A DNA stretch of 30,538 nt, taken from contig JBOZIK010000001.1 of assembly GCA_051453625.1 (NCBI GenBank), positions 195,490,465 through 195,521,002 of the forward strand. Direction: 5' to 3'. Below are positions 21,375-30,538 of the stretch, one piece after another; position 1 is the stretch's first letter, and the number at the start of each line of letters is the position of its first letter. Source of the stretch: Welwitschia mirabilis. Taxonomy: Eukaryota > Gnetophyta > Gnetopsida > Welwitschiales. The notes under the pieces are model-generated. The model did not search any database, was not told the DNA's origin, and worked only from the letters and a program-made list of their open reading frames with translations. Both the position numbers and the translations under genes were made by a program.

Positions 21375-21804
21375 TCAAAACTCTTATTCTCCAATTCATT
21401 CATTCTCTCTTCCTTATTGAAAATAGCGTTTTACAAGCTCCTTCTCACAGCAATTTCCAAATGATGTCATGGGGTCATTTTATGAAAAAGTGTGCCTTCT
21501 ATATAAATAAAGAATCTTAAGAAGCTTCGTTAAAAGGCTTTTAAGCAAAACTATGGACTGAAGGAAATCGACCCGAGCTGGCAAGAATGTGCTTGCTAAA
21601 CGTAGTTAAAGAAATAAGCAGTCAATGTTGTGAGAGGGGGAGCTTCATAATACCATCTTGAGGTATGAGGTGCTGTTGAGCACCATTCTCCCTTGGATCA
21701 TCTTGGAGTTCAATTCTACTTCTTTCTGCATCTTAATAGTTGGGTCAGTTTTAGCCTCCTTGTGCATGTCATTTCATGAAACAATACTATCCAAGCCTGC
21801 CTTC

Positions 21805-22929
21805 TTTCCTCACAAAATCCTTTCACTTTATGTTATAATGGATGTTTTATTTGCTTGTCAATTCTTGTTGTAGATTGCCAATTGAACTAGAAGGATCTTC
21901 CATTGAAGTGCCTTCTTAGTGATGTTTCTTCTCAGCTGTGAAAGATAATTCTCAAAAGAAGCCTCGGCGAACTTCTTTCCTGATCACAAGTAGTCGAGAT
22001 GGGTTTGAAGGACGAAGCACTGAGCTGTAGGTGATAAAGGGTTTTAGTAAATCCAATGATATACTTCATTTGAAGTTTTTCCTTGTTGCTATGTTTGTAT
22101 TGACTCCTGTGTCTCCTCTCCAATCACAGTTTTCCTTGTTGCTATGTTTGTCTTGACTCCTGTGTCTTCTCTTCAATCACAGGTGTCAACTTTATTGTTG
22201 TCAAATTTCTAATGGGTTTGGCCAAGCTCTTCAAGTTCTAAGTTTGGCTTAAATAAGAAGTTTGTCAAAGTCTAACTTGTCTGGTCAGATTGATCGTTAA
22301 ACTTGCCAAGTTCAGCTAAATCCAACTAAATATAACAAGTGCANNNNNNNNNNNNNNNNNNNNNNNNNNNNNNNNNNNNNNNNNNNNNNNNNNNNNNNNN
22401 NNNNNNNNNNNNNNNNNNNNNNNNNNNNNNNNNNNNNNNNNNNTTTCCTCACAAAATCCTTTCACTGTATGTTATAATGGATGTTTTACTTGCTTGTCAA
22501 TTCTTGTTGTAGATTGCCAATTGAACTAGAAGGATCTTCCATTGAAGTGCCTTCTTAGTGATGTTCCTTCTCAGCTGTGAAAGACACTTCTCAAAATAAG
22601 CCGCAGGGAACTTCTTTCCTTATCACAAGTAGCCGAGATGGGTTTGAAGGACGAAGCACCGAGCTGTAGGTGGTAAAGGGTTTTAGTAAATCCAATGATA
22701 TACTTCATTCGAAGTTTTTCCTTGTTGCTATGTTTGTGTTGACTCCTGTGTCTTCTCTCCAATCACAGGTGTCAACTTTATTGTTGTCAAATTTCTAATG
22801 GGTTTGGCCAAGCTCTTCAAGTCCTAAGTTTGGCTTAGATAAGAAGTTTGTCAAAGTCTAACTTGCCTGGTTAGATTGATCGTTAAACTTGCCAAGTTTA
22901 GCTAAATCCAACTAAATATGACAAGTGCA
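21805..22929 (+). repeat. Tandem duplication X (539 and 486 bp) around a 100-N gap
   Basis: 21805-22343 is repeated at 22444-22929 with roughly 5% differences. The lengths differ by exactly 53 bp, explained by a 53-bp internal tandem duplication in the left copy only. The middle is exactly 100 N (22344-22443). Each copy has a 63-codon minus-strand open frame (21932-22123, 22571-22762). These differ by many amino-acid changes, so I do not call them genes. Confidence 0.85.
22077..22182 (+). repeat. 53-bp tandem duplication in the left X copy
   Basis: Units 22077-22129 and 22130-22182 both begin 'ttttccttgttgctatgttt' and end 'caatcacag'. The right X copy has a single unit near 22716, so it is polymorphic between copies. 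Confidence 0.92.
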
Positions 22930-24345
22930 AGCTTTCCCCACCGTCATCTAAGGTTGANNNNNNNNNNNNNNNNNNNNNNNNNNNNNNNNNNNNNNNNNNN
23001 NNNNNNNNNNNNNNNNNNNNNNNNNNNNNNNNNNNNNNNNNNNNNNNNNNNNNNNNNNNNNNNNNNNNNNNNNNNNNNNNNNNNNNNNNNNNNNNNNNNN
23101 NNNNNNNNNNNNNNNNNNNNNNNNNNNNNNNNNNNNNNNNNNNNNNNNNNNNNNNNNNNNTTTGAAACCGGAAAAAAAAAGAAATAAGTGTAAGTTTGAT
23201 TATTATCATGTAAGTTAATGACTTGGACTATGTATGGGGAGCACACCCATTAACATAGGGCAGAACTCATGATGAGGGCCTCATAAATATTTTTTGATTG
23301 TTACAAGAAATACATGCCATCCCATCTCATTGTCCTTCAGTAGACTAGTAAGGTAGTCTGTCTAGAATGTCAAAGTTAGACATCTTTGTAAGCNNNNNNN
23401 NNNNNNNNNNNNNNNNNNNNNNNNNNNNNNNNNNNNNNNNNNNNNNNNNNNNNNNNNNNNNNNNNNNNNNNNNNNNNNNNNNNNNNNNNNNNNNNNNNNN
23501 NNNNNNNNNNNNNNNNNNNNNNNNNNNNNNNNNNNNNNNNNNNNNNNNNNNNNNNNNNNNNNNNNNNNNNNNNNNNNNNNNNNNNNNNNNNNNNNNNNNN
23601 NNNNNNNNNNNNNNNNNNNNNNNNNNNNNNNNNNNNNAGCTTTCCCCACAGTCATCTAAGGTTGAGAACATTTTAATTTTTCACATAGCAATTTGTAAAC
23701 CGAGAAATCTTCTTAAGCAAATTTTTGACTAACTGGTTATATGATTTGTGATCTAGAGGTTCTTGTAGAAGTGGTTATCCATGCTCCTTTTGCTCTCCAA
23801 ATTATATACTGGGTTGTTAGTCTAACATGCTAGTAATACTGTATATCCCAAACTAGGGTTAACACATGTTTGAAACCCGAAAAAAAAGAAATAAGTGTAA
23901 GTTTGATTATTATTATGCAAGTTAATGACTTGGACTATGTATGAGGATCACATCCATTAACATAGGGCAGAACTCATGACGAGGGCCTCATAAATATTTT
24001 TTGATTGTTACAAGAAATACATGCCATCCCATCTCATTGTCCTTTAGTAGAATGGTAAGGTAGTCTGTCTAGACTGTCAAAGTTAGACATCTTTGTAAGC
24101 CCTACAATCTAGCCATGCAGGTTCACCACCCCATTTCTGGAGTCATCTAAACTTTGTCCTTATATCAAGGATAGGCCTCCTATGGCATACCTACAAGCTA
24201 CATGGCTTCAACTACAATATTTCGCTGGTAATCAACTTGAGTATAAAGCATGGGGCAGTGTCTTGGTTTGTGTGAGTTGGTGAAGAATTTGGCACACCAT
24301 TCCACCTGCAAGATTTCATCCTATAGGACCACTTATGGTCTTGTA
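22930..24345 (+). repeat. Tandem duplication Y, period 708 bp, with two gaps
   Basis: 22930-22957 and 23161-23393 are repeated at 23638-23665 and 23869-24100, all offset by 708 bp. The first gap (22958-23160, 203 N) corresponds to exactly 203 bases in the second copy (23666-23868). The second gap (23394-23637) would correspond to about 24102-24345, which contains part of the Gypsy integrase relic. The right limit is inferred from the period. Confidence 0.75.
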
Positions 24346-24400
24346 TACAAACAAAGTAATGGAAGATCACTCCCTTTACTCCCCTGTGCTCTTGCTATCA
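24110..24400 (+). pseudogene. Ty3/Gypsy integrase relic
   Basis: From 24116 the frame reads CRFTTPFLESSKLC, resembling the 'SRFTSxFWESLQK' block after the second catalytic aspartate of Gypsy integrases. After a frameshift, 24250 onward reads LGLCELVKNLAHHSTCKISS and then a tyrosine-glycine ending. This aligns with the 'WLPLAEFWYNTTYHSSIKMSPFEALYG' block. The spacing between blocks is about right. Tryptophans are lost and the HPQTDGQ block is unrecognisable, so it is a heavily decayed fragment. No other domains of the element were found. Confidence 0.45.
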
Positions 24401-24529
24401 AGTGGAGAAGCCCCTCTACTTCACGAAAAGAATCACCCACTGTAGAAAACAAAGTTTTCCTACTTTCCCATGATGCTTGTGTTCACTTAAATTTCAATTA
24501 TAATGTGAACATATAATTTCTTAACTCTA

Positions 24530-25780
24530 AAAAAATTATGGAAGGTTTGCATAGATTACCAAAAAGGCTATACCACTCTTGGATAAGTTCAGTAATTTGA
24601 AAAACTAAAAATAAAAAGGATAATTACATAATTGGTCTTTGGTGGTCAAGTGTAAACTCATTGAACCCTTCCTCTTGTTTGGTGGCTAGCAGAAAGGTTG
24701 GGGTCACAAGTTACTGCTTCCATGAACATCCTTTTGACTAGTGTTGATATGAGCTTGACTCCTCTTTGTGGACGTTCAAGATAGAATGATGGAAGGATAA
24801 CTAGGTTAATGAACAATTGCCATGGAAGTGATGTAGCATAGGGCTTAGAGGTGAGTAGTGATGAAGAAGAGTTAGGGTTGTGGAAAGATTAAGGCGAAAG
24901 GATGTGTTGTGGGAAGCAGATGGAAATATTGGAAGTCATGATAGTTGTTGCTGATGGAATAATTGTTGGGAGGTCACAATACTTTTAAATCCCTTTTAGA
25001 TCTCCTTGTAGCATTCCAATCATGTGTGGAAATGAATCTTCTTTCCCTCGTTGTTTATCTCCTTACCTTTCTTACCTTTTTGGTCCCTTAGAAAAATCCA
25101 TAGCCCCTTTAGTAAAATAAAAATTTCTAGTTCTAGAAACTAAAACTATCTCACATCTCTCTAGTACTCAATAACACATAAAAATACTGTTTTATTATTT
25201 TATTATTTTATAAGAAAATAACAGTGAAAATATATTTTGTTACAATCATACTAAAAATTAGAAAAACACATTCAGGTTACATTTTCTTTAAAATTAGAAA
25301 CATTTTTTCTTATAATCCATTAAAAATAAAAGTAAAAATGTCTTTTTTTTTAAGTTCTATCTTAAAAATAAAAAGATCAACCTTATAGAACCTCATCTTA
25401 GAAATGAAAATAATCTTGCCCTCAAATCAAGGCGTCCCAAAACGAATTGGATTCCTTGAAGAAGGGCACGAGGCATTCTTTGTTTTGGAAGATCGACTTA
25501 TCTAATAGAGGTTTGCAAGAAATCATGAGAGTTTCCGCTTCTTTGCATAAGGAGGCACTCTCACTTGTTACTTGTTTACATTCCTTCTTGTGATCTTGGA
25601 AAAAAAAACTTTTTCCATCAATCTTTTCAATCTCTCTTGTGCCAGGAGATGTCCTTTAGAAAATGAAATTTTCTTGAGTCTTTTTGCATGCCCTTGAGAG
25701 TGTGAGCCCACTTTTGCCTTCCCTTGAGGCCAAACATAATTAGAGGTTTTGTCAATCATTTTCTTAAATGAAGGAAAAAT
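24530..25780. other. No recognised gene; one basic minus-strand open frame
   Basis: Mostly AT-rich sequence. A minus-strand frame at 25568-25759 (63 codons) is strikingly Lys/Arg-rich (GQGHAKRLKK-type text is not a known motif). It continues upstream as hydrophilic text with stops to about 25400. It might be retroelement linker sequence, but I cannot assign it. It ends 23 bp before the Copia LTR edge. Confidence 0.3.
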
Positions 25781-25781
25781 A

Positions 25782-26840
25782 TGTACGATCGCAATGGCAC
25801 CCTAGAGGGGGAAGTGAATAGAGTATAAAGAAAGTGAAATAACTAAAATCTATGTAGACCAAACCAAGTAAAATGCAAAGATAAATAAAGCAGTGCACAA
25901 ATTTTTATAGTGGTTTGGCTCTTTGCCTACTCCACTCTCAGGAGGCAGTAACAACCTCCAGCCTCCTACTTCCCTTAGTCTCTCTAAGCAACCTTAACCT
26001 TGCAATACCCTTATCTCAAGGGTTACCAACTTCTTACAATGCCCTTCTCCCAAGGGACTTCATAGCTTCCCTCAGCCATGAACATACAACAAAGTAGTAT
26101 AAGAAGATTCTGATGAAGGGTGTACCTTATTGCGCACTGAACATTAGCAAGATATTACAATAGCTTAGCATAAAAAGAATATCTTAGTCTAGTACAGTAA
26201 AATAAGATAGCTTTTTTAGTAATAAACTAGACTAGTTTTGAACAGTACAAAAGCATCAGTCCCTTGTTGAATGACTTCTGAACTTTCATAAACACACTAC
26301 TAAAATGTAGCCATTGGAATCTTGTACAATGTGCCTTTTGTCTTGATTGAAGTGCCAGAAGAATACTTGAGACGGTTAAGCTTTGATTTTTGTGGCACGA
26401 CATTTAGTACACTTAGCTTTTTGCTCCAACGTTTGCTTGGCCATATGTCCCATTGTAAAAACTCGGACATCCCAAATTTATTTCATAGTTTCTGTCAAAA
26501 CCAAGAGTGATCTCGGATGTCCTAGTTTCAAAGGGCAGATGTCCCTATACTACCTGACTGCACACAGGGTTGGACGTCCTAGTTTCAAAGGGTGGATGTC
26601 CTTATACTACCTGACTGTATATAGGGCTAGACATCCCGGTTTCATGGGCCGAACACCCCATTGTGTTGATTCTTCAATGTTCTCAGTTCTGTTTAATTGC
26701 AGTTAGTTTGCTTGATTCTATTGTTGTTCTCTAGTCTGCAAACATCTTCTTGATGATGTTCCATGTTGAGTTTATGTGGTAGGAGCTCTAAGTTGACTAC
26801 TTTAGTCCACCAATCATCATTGAAACATATTTCTCCAACA
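25782..26840 (-). repeat. 3' LTR of the Copia element
   Basis: On the minus strand it starts TGTTGGAGAAATATG immediately after the polypurine tract and ends GATCGTACA, giving TG...CA termini. It contains 'accactataaaaatt' (near 25900-25915) and the 'ccccctctaggg' segment (near 25801-25812), both familiar in plant Sirevirus-type LTRs. Its U3 part holds a 57-bp tandem repeat. The left edge at 25782 is chosen from the TG/CA rule. Confidence 0.75.
26515..26660 (-). repeat. 57-bp tandem repeat with GGACGTCC-type palindromes in the LTR
   Basis: Units begin at 26515 (GGATGTCC), 26572 (GGACGTCC) and 26629 (AGACATCC, partial). Each full unit has a second ATGTCC site about 20 bp further on, and one more GGACATCC lies at 26464. 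GACGTC is a bZIP C-box core. The variants are CpG-decay forms of one palindrome. Clustered LTR palindromes are a described trait of Sireviruses and may act as enhancer elements. Confidence 0.8.
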
Positions 26841-26856
26841 ATCTCCCTCTTTTCAA
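26841..26856 (-). other. Polypurine tract of the Copia element
   Basis: The minus strand reads TGAAAAGAGGGAGAT directly before TGTTGG. This AAAGRGGGAGATTGTTGG junction is typical of plant Copia elements. A second purine-rich copy (GACGAAGAGGGAGAG on the minus strand) lies near 27211-27225, in line with the multiple tracts reported for Sireviruses. Confidence 0.8.
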
Positions 26857-27359
26857 TGTTAATAACTTACTTGAATGCTTGATCAAGGGAACATCAGTAA
26901 GATGAATGCTAGTTGCTTCCCCTGAATTTGTGCTTTGGTTATAGACTATCAAAAAAAAAAAACTTGAGATCTTGCACACACAATGCGGAACACAAGATGG
27001 TCTTTGCGGACACTTATCACAAGGTTGACCAAATTTGACAAAAGATAAAAAATCAACTAGATAACATGACAATGTGAAATTCTCATTAGAAAAGGCCATG
27101 TATTGTTTCTGAAGAATGTTACAAATGAAATATCATAACACACAAGTTACACTTTTTGCCATAAACATAGATCAAGCACAATTTAGGCTTGTTACTTAGT
27201 ATGACTTACTCTCCCTCTTCGTCACCATTGAAAAACAATTTGATGTAGGACACTCAAGATAAATAAAAAGTTGTTTGTATTAAAAATATAGTCGAGAGTA
27301 CCAATGATGTGTAGTTACTAAGTACAAAAAGATAGAGATATTAAGAGGCAATCAGACAA

Positions 27360-28427
27360 CACTAATCAGATGGGCCATCATGCTCAGATGTAGTAGGCTG
27401 CTCTCCCTACTACTCTTCTTCATCCGAGCCAAGAGGAATGTCAAGGCCATACGCAAAAAGTCTAGAGACAATCCTTTCTACTTTACTATGCACTTTTCTG
27501 TAGTGAGCTAGGCCCTGAGTGCAATATCTTTGACTTTGAAAATAGCCCTCATAAGATCTTCATTAGTAATAGGCCCTGAACTTGTACTAGAGCCCTCTTC
27601 TATACGCTTATTAGGTGTCTCCAATTTAGTAAAGATATTCATATTTTTAAGAAAAGAAAGCCTAAGTGGTTTGGGCAATTTCACCAATTCCTCATTCTTA
27701 TCAACCACAAACTGATGATTTTTCAATAATGCTGTAATGAACCCACCAAAAGGTAAGCTAGAATAGCTAGCACTAAGAAACTAACTCATGTAGAACATAA
27801 TACTTACACAGATTAATCCTTACACCAGTACTAAGAGAAAATAAAATGTATGCACATAGAGGTGAGACTTCATCTTTGTGACCTAACATTGATATTAAGT
27901 GATGTGTGGAAATCTAAAATAGAACTTTGTAGAATGGTTTCAGTTTGTTTGTGGGAATGTTTATCCTTCATGTGATATTGCTTCCACACAGTTCATCTGT
28001 AAGTATTTCTTTCGAAATTGCTCTTGATAAAGAACTGACATTGGTGATTTCTCGAAAACGCCCTTCATTCATATAACCAGTGACTAAGGAAGTGGCCTCT
28101 AAATTTATGTCTAGTGGTTACCAAACACTTCTGTAGAAAACTTGCAATCGATAGGGTTAAAGATAGCATTGCAGTAAAATAACTATACCATTTTAGCAGA
28201 AGCTTTTGTGTCAGGGTCTAAAGCATACATCTAATCCTATTCTTCAAATTTATGGGCAATCTTGACTTTATGCCTAAAGGATTTATAGTGGATCCTTTTT
28301 TCTGGAGCAGTGAACCTTTTGGAGCAGCAACTAAACCAGGTCTTACAATTTGTGGAGTCAAAAACCATTCCTCTTCTAAGGCAAGTTCTTCTCCTTTCCT
28401 GGAAGCAGCAAGCTTTGTTCTGACCAT
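27360..28427 (-). pseudogene. Additional (env-like) ORF of the Sirevirus, broken
   Basis: Begins MVRTKLAASRKGEEL at 28427. Consistent protein text continues across several stops and frameshifts: FYCNAIFNPIDCKFSTEVFG near 28130-28190, a GYMNEGRFREI piece near 28060, LGHKDEVSPLCAY with STGVRINLCKYYV near 27800-27890, and LPFGGFITALLKNHQFVVD near 27700-27760. The last long open piece is 27508-27726, followed by an acidic tail (GSDEEE, then EHDGPSD) to about 27365. These blocks match the extra ORF found between pol and the 3' LTR of many plant Copia elements, often annotated as a putative plant transposon protein. Its function is unknown. No membrane segment that would support an envelope role is evident. 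Confidence 0.65.
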
Positions 28428-28449
28428 GATGAGAAATAGAGGATGGTGT

Positions 28450-28748
28450 CAGTGTTGCAAGACTCTCTGGGTCTCGGCGGGTACTCTCCGAGTCCTAAGC
28501 TTTTTTGAACTCACGAGTCGAGTGGGTAGAAACTCGCTGAGTCTGAGTCAGCTCCCAGAACTCGCGAGTCTCAATGAGTCTTGGCGAGATTTGGCGAGTT
28601 TTGGTGAGTCTTGGCACATCTGTACATGAAACTCTCTAGTGACTCTTTTTGACTCCCGAGTCTGGATCGAGTCAGCTCCCGGGTCGAGTCGAGTCATGAG
28701 TTTTTTCCCCTAGCCGAGGCGGGTGGCGAGTTCGAGTCGTGCATCAAA
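28450..28748 (+). mobile_element. hAT-like transposon end with GAGTC-rich subterminal repeats
   Basis: CAGTGTTGCAAGACTC starts abruptly at 28450, followed by about 300 bp far richer in GC than its surroundings. That stretch is packed with GAGTC, CGAGT and their complement GACTC, more than a dozen in both orientations. It runs into a 100-N gap (28749-28848). CAGTGTTGCAA-type termini and many short subterminal transposase sites are typical of hAT elements. It interrupts the Copia element 23 bp before the additional ORF. The eight bases before it (GATGGTGT) would be the target duplication, but the right end is in or beyond the gap. No transposase is seen. Confidence 0.55.
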
Positions 28749-28982
28749 NNNNNNNNNNNNNNNNNNNNNNNNNNNNNNNNNNNNNNNNNNNNNNNNNNNN
28801 NNNNNNNNNNNNNNNNNNNNNNNNNNNNNNNNNNNNNNNNNNNNNNNNAGAAAAACAAGGAAAATGACAAAAGAATGAATGAAATGACTTTTTGGTTTTG
28901 ATATTTAAAGACTTAAGAGAAACAGGGTTTCCATGCTAAGTTACATTTGCAGAGAAGAGTAAACATCCAGCTCGAAAATAGT

Positions 28983-29063
28983 GGACGTTCGGGTTTTAAA
29001 AAACAAAAAAGGATTCTTTAGAGAATGAAATGGCAGATGTCTAGATAAAAAGATAGGACGTCC
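28983..29063 (-). repeat. Second small cluster of GGACGTCC-like motifs
   Basis: GGACGTTC at 28983, AGATGTCT at about 29035 and GGACGTCC at 29056 lie between the end of pol and the additional ORF, outside the LTR. They share the palindrome of the LTR repeat. Confidence 0.45.
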
Positions 29064-29279
29064 AGGACTGTAATAAAAGCAGATTTTAACCTAGAAATGG
29101 TAGGTTTTTGACATAAGCTAATCTTGATGAATGAATTTGACGAGAACCAAAAGAAATAGAGATTAGAACCAAGTGTAGAGAATAGGAAACACATAATCAA
29201 GTTATTTTAGATTTGAGACTGAAGAAATCCAGTTTGATGATGGCAAAGGTGAGTTCAATATTAGACAAAACTTAGTATT

Positions 29280-30538
29280 TTAAGCTAGATGGGGACAAGC
29301 CCCTATCTTTAGATTTTTCTTGAGAAAAAGAAATCTCTTTTCACTTAAACTCTTTGTCATAATATTAGCTATTTGATCATTCGTTGAAATATACTATAAT
29401 GAAATCACTTGACATTGAACTTGCTTAGGAATTAAATGATGTCTAATGTCAATATGTTTGGTTTTGGAATGTTGGAGAGGATTTTTAGTTTTGTTAATGG
29501 CAGTAGCGTTGTTACAATAAAGCTTGATTGTATCGACTTTGATACCAAAGTCCACCATTATTGGTCTCATCCATAGCAATTGAGCTCAACAAGCACCTGC
29601 TACAATACACTCAGCTTCGGCTATGGACAAGGACATAGTATTTTACTTCCTTCTTAACCAAGAGACTAGACAATTACCCATAGAAAAGCAGCATCCCCTA
29701 GTGCTTTTTCAATCGTTTATACACTTGGCCCAATCTGCATAACTATAACCCACAAGATCAAGTGTGGTGTTATAAGGATATCACAAACCCTAGTTCTGCA
29801 TATACTTAAGGTATCTCAAGATTCTTTTGACATATATTAAATGAGATTCTTTTGGGTCTGATTGATATCTGGCACAAACTCTTACACTATAACCTATATC
29901 AGGTCTACTGGCCATTACATATAACAAACTACTAATCAAACCTCTGTAAAGTTTTTGATCTACTTTTTTGCCTAATTCATCTCTACTAATTTTAGTTTTT
30001 GTTGATCAAGGAGTCTTAGACTCTTTGGAATTGATAATCTCGTACTTAGCTAGCACTTCTTAAATGTATGTGGATTGACTGATGAATATTCCATGTTGAA
30101 GTTGTTTAATTTAAAGCCCCAAAAAGAGGTTTAATGGACCAACTAAGCTCATTTCAAATTCATTTTGCATATGTTTGGCAAAATCTTGAGCAAGAGAATC
30201 TTTTGGTGACCTAAACAATATATCATTAACTTAAAGTTGAATAATCAAAATGTCCTGATTTTCATGTCTTATAAATAATGTTGGATACGTACTCACCTTA
30301 GAAAATCCATTCTCAACTAGAAAAGAATTTAATCTCTCAAATCAAGCTCTTGGAGCTTATAAGGCTTTGTTCAACTTATACACATATTTAAGAAATTTAG
30401 GATCAATGAGACCAAGGGGTTGAGCAATGTAAACTTCTTCCTTGATATAAACATTAAGAAAAGCACTTTTGACATCCATCTGATATAACTCGATTTTATG
30501 ATAACAAGCATAAGCAAATAACATCTTTATGGCTTCAA
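29280..30538 (-). pseudogene. Copia reverse transcriptase and RNase H, broken
   Basis: Partial at the window edge. RT text includes YQMDVKSAFLN and EEVYIAQPLGLIDP (near 30480-30410). The catalytic YVDD box reads stop-V-N-D (30222-30233), so both Tyr and one Asp are lost. ISSLLYVMASRPDI lies near 29900. RNase H follows, with DWAKCIND, STRGCCFSMG and IAEAECIVAGAC (29725-29590) and the final open piece 29394-29579 with KTKHIDIRHHLIP. The frame ends TAA at 29280-29282 after an IANIMTKSLSEKRF-type tail. The order RT then RNase H then end of pol is Copia. About ten stops make it inactive. Confidence 0.88.

Larger units (their letters stand above)
25782..30538 (-). mobile_element. Sirevirus-like Copia retrotransposon, 3' part, minus strand
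   Basis: In minus-strand order: reverse transcriptase and RNase H (window edge to 29280), an additional ORF (28427-27360), a polypurine tract (26841-26856) and a 1,059-bp LTR (26840-25782). Three points indicate the Sirevirus group: RT-RNase H at the end of pol (Copia order), an extra ORF between pol and the LTR, and palindromic GGACGTCC motifs in the LTR. The 5' LTR, gag, protease and integrase lie beyond 30538, so the target duplication cannot be checked. Stops in all ORFs show it is inactive. A hAT-like fragment is nested at 28450. Confidence 0.82.

Noticed and set aside
21932-22762. Conserved 63-codon minus-strand gene in both X copies
   Set aside because: Amino-acid changes are as common as expected without selection, and the copies may be alleles of one sequence; no motif recognised.
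26383-26706. 107-codon plus-strand frame with internal repeats
   Set aside because: The amino-acid repeats come from the 57-bp noncoding repeat of the LTR, which is a multiple of three by chance.
26797-27099. 100-codon minus-strand frame across the polypurine tract
   Set aside because: It runs through the LTR junction and has no match to element proteins; a chance frame.
28252-28629. 125-codon plus-strand open frame
   Set aside because: It spans the antisense of the Sirevirus extra ORF and the left end of the hAT-like insertion; it is a shadow frame.

Overview
This is a draft, gap-rich piece of a large plant nuclear genome, and a conifer or other gymnosperm seems most likely. The evidence is very AT-rich DNA, one exon start of a plastid-type plant protein with a consensus splice donor, a candidate first intron that would exceed 9 kb, and old, decayed plant retroelements: Copia/Sirevirus, Ty3/Gypsy, an L1-type LINE and a hAT-like fragment. 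The species is an inference. No bacterial, organellar or CRISPR features were seen.

Layout. 1-645: a field of about twenty degenerate copies of an 8-bp motif (GGTCGCCC). 650-3200: AT-rich DNA with no recognised gene and one perfect 20-bp palindrome. 3210-9833: an old LTR retrotransposon with two recognisable LTRs. Its 4 kb interior shows no reverse transcriptase or integrase but holds a relic reading frame of more than 500 codons of unknown identity. 10140-10490: a Copia integrase relic (minus). 11200-11900: an unassigned minus-strand coding relic. 11971: a probable LTR edge running into a gap. 12603-18300: a minus-strand L1-type LINE with ORF1 (DUF4283-like domain plus zinc knuckle) and ORF2 (endonuclease, reverse transcriptase, zinc-binding tail), both broken. 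18300-20950: AT-rich spacer.

20962-21368 is the only convincing host gene start: a TATA-like box, upstream ORFs, a strong ATG context, a plastid transit peptide-like N-terminus and an FAD-binding Rossmann motif, then CAG|GTAAGA. No second exon is visible downstream. If the gene is real, the rest of the window is intron. That stretch holds tandem duplications (21805-24345), a Ty3/Gypsy integrase relic (24110-24400) and the 3' part of a minus-strand Sirevirus-like Copia element (25782 to beyond the window end). The Copia part comprises reverse transcriptase/RNase H, an additional env-like ORF relic, a polypurine tract and a 1,059-bp LTR, with a nested hAT-like fragment at 28450.

Assembly quality matters here. 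There are 14 N runs. Five are exactly 100 N (unknown size), and most of the N runs are flanked by direct repeats, so several apparent duplications may be assembly artefacts. None of the transposon genes looks functional.
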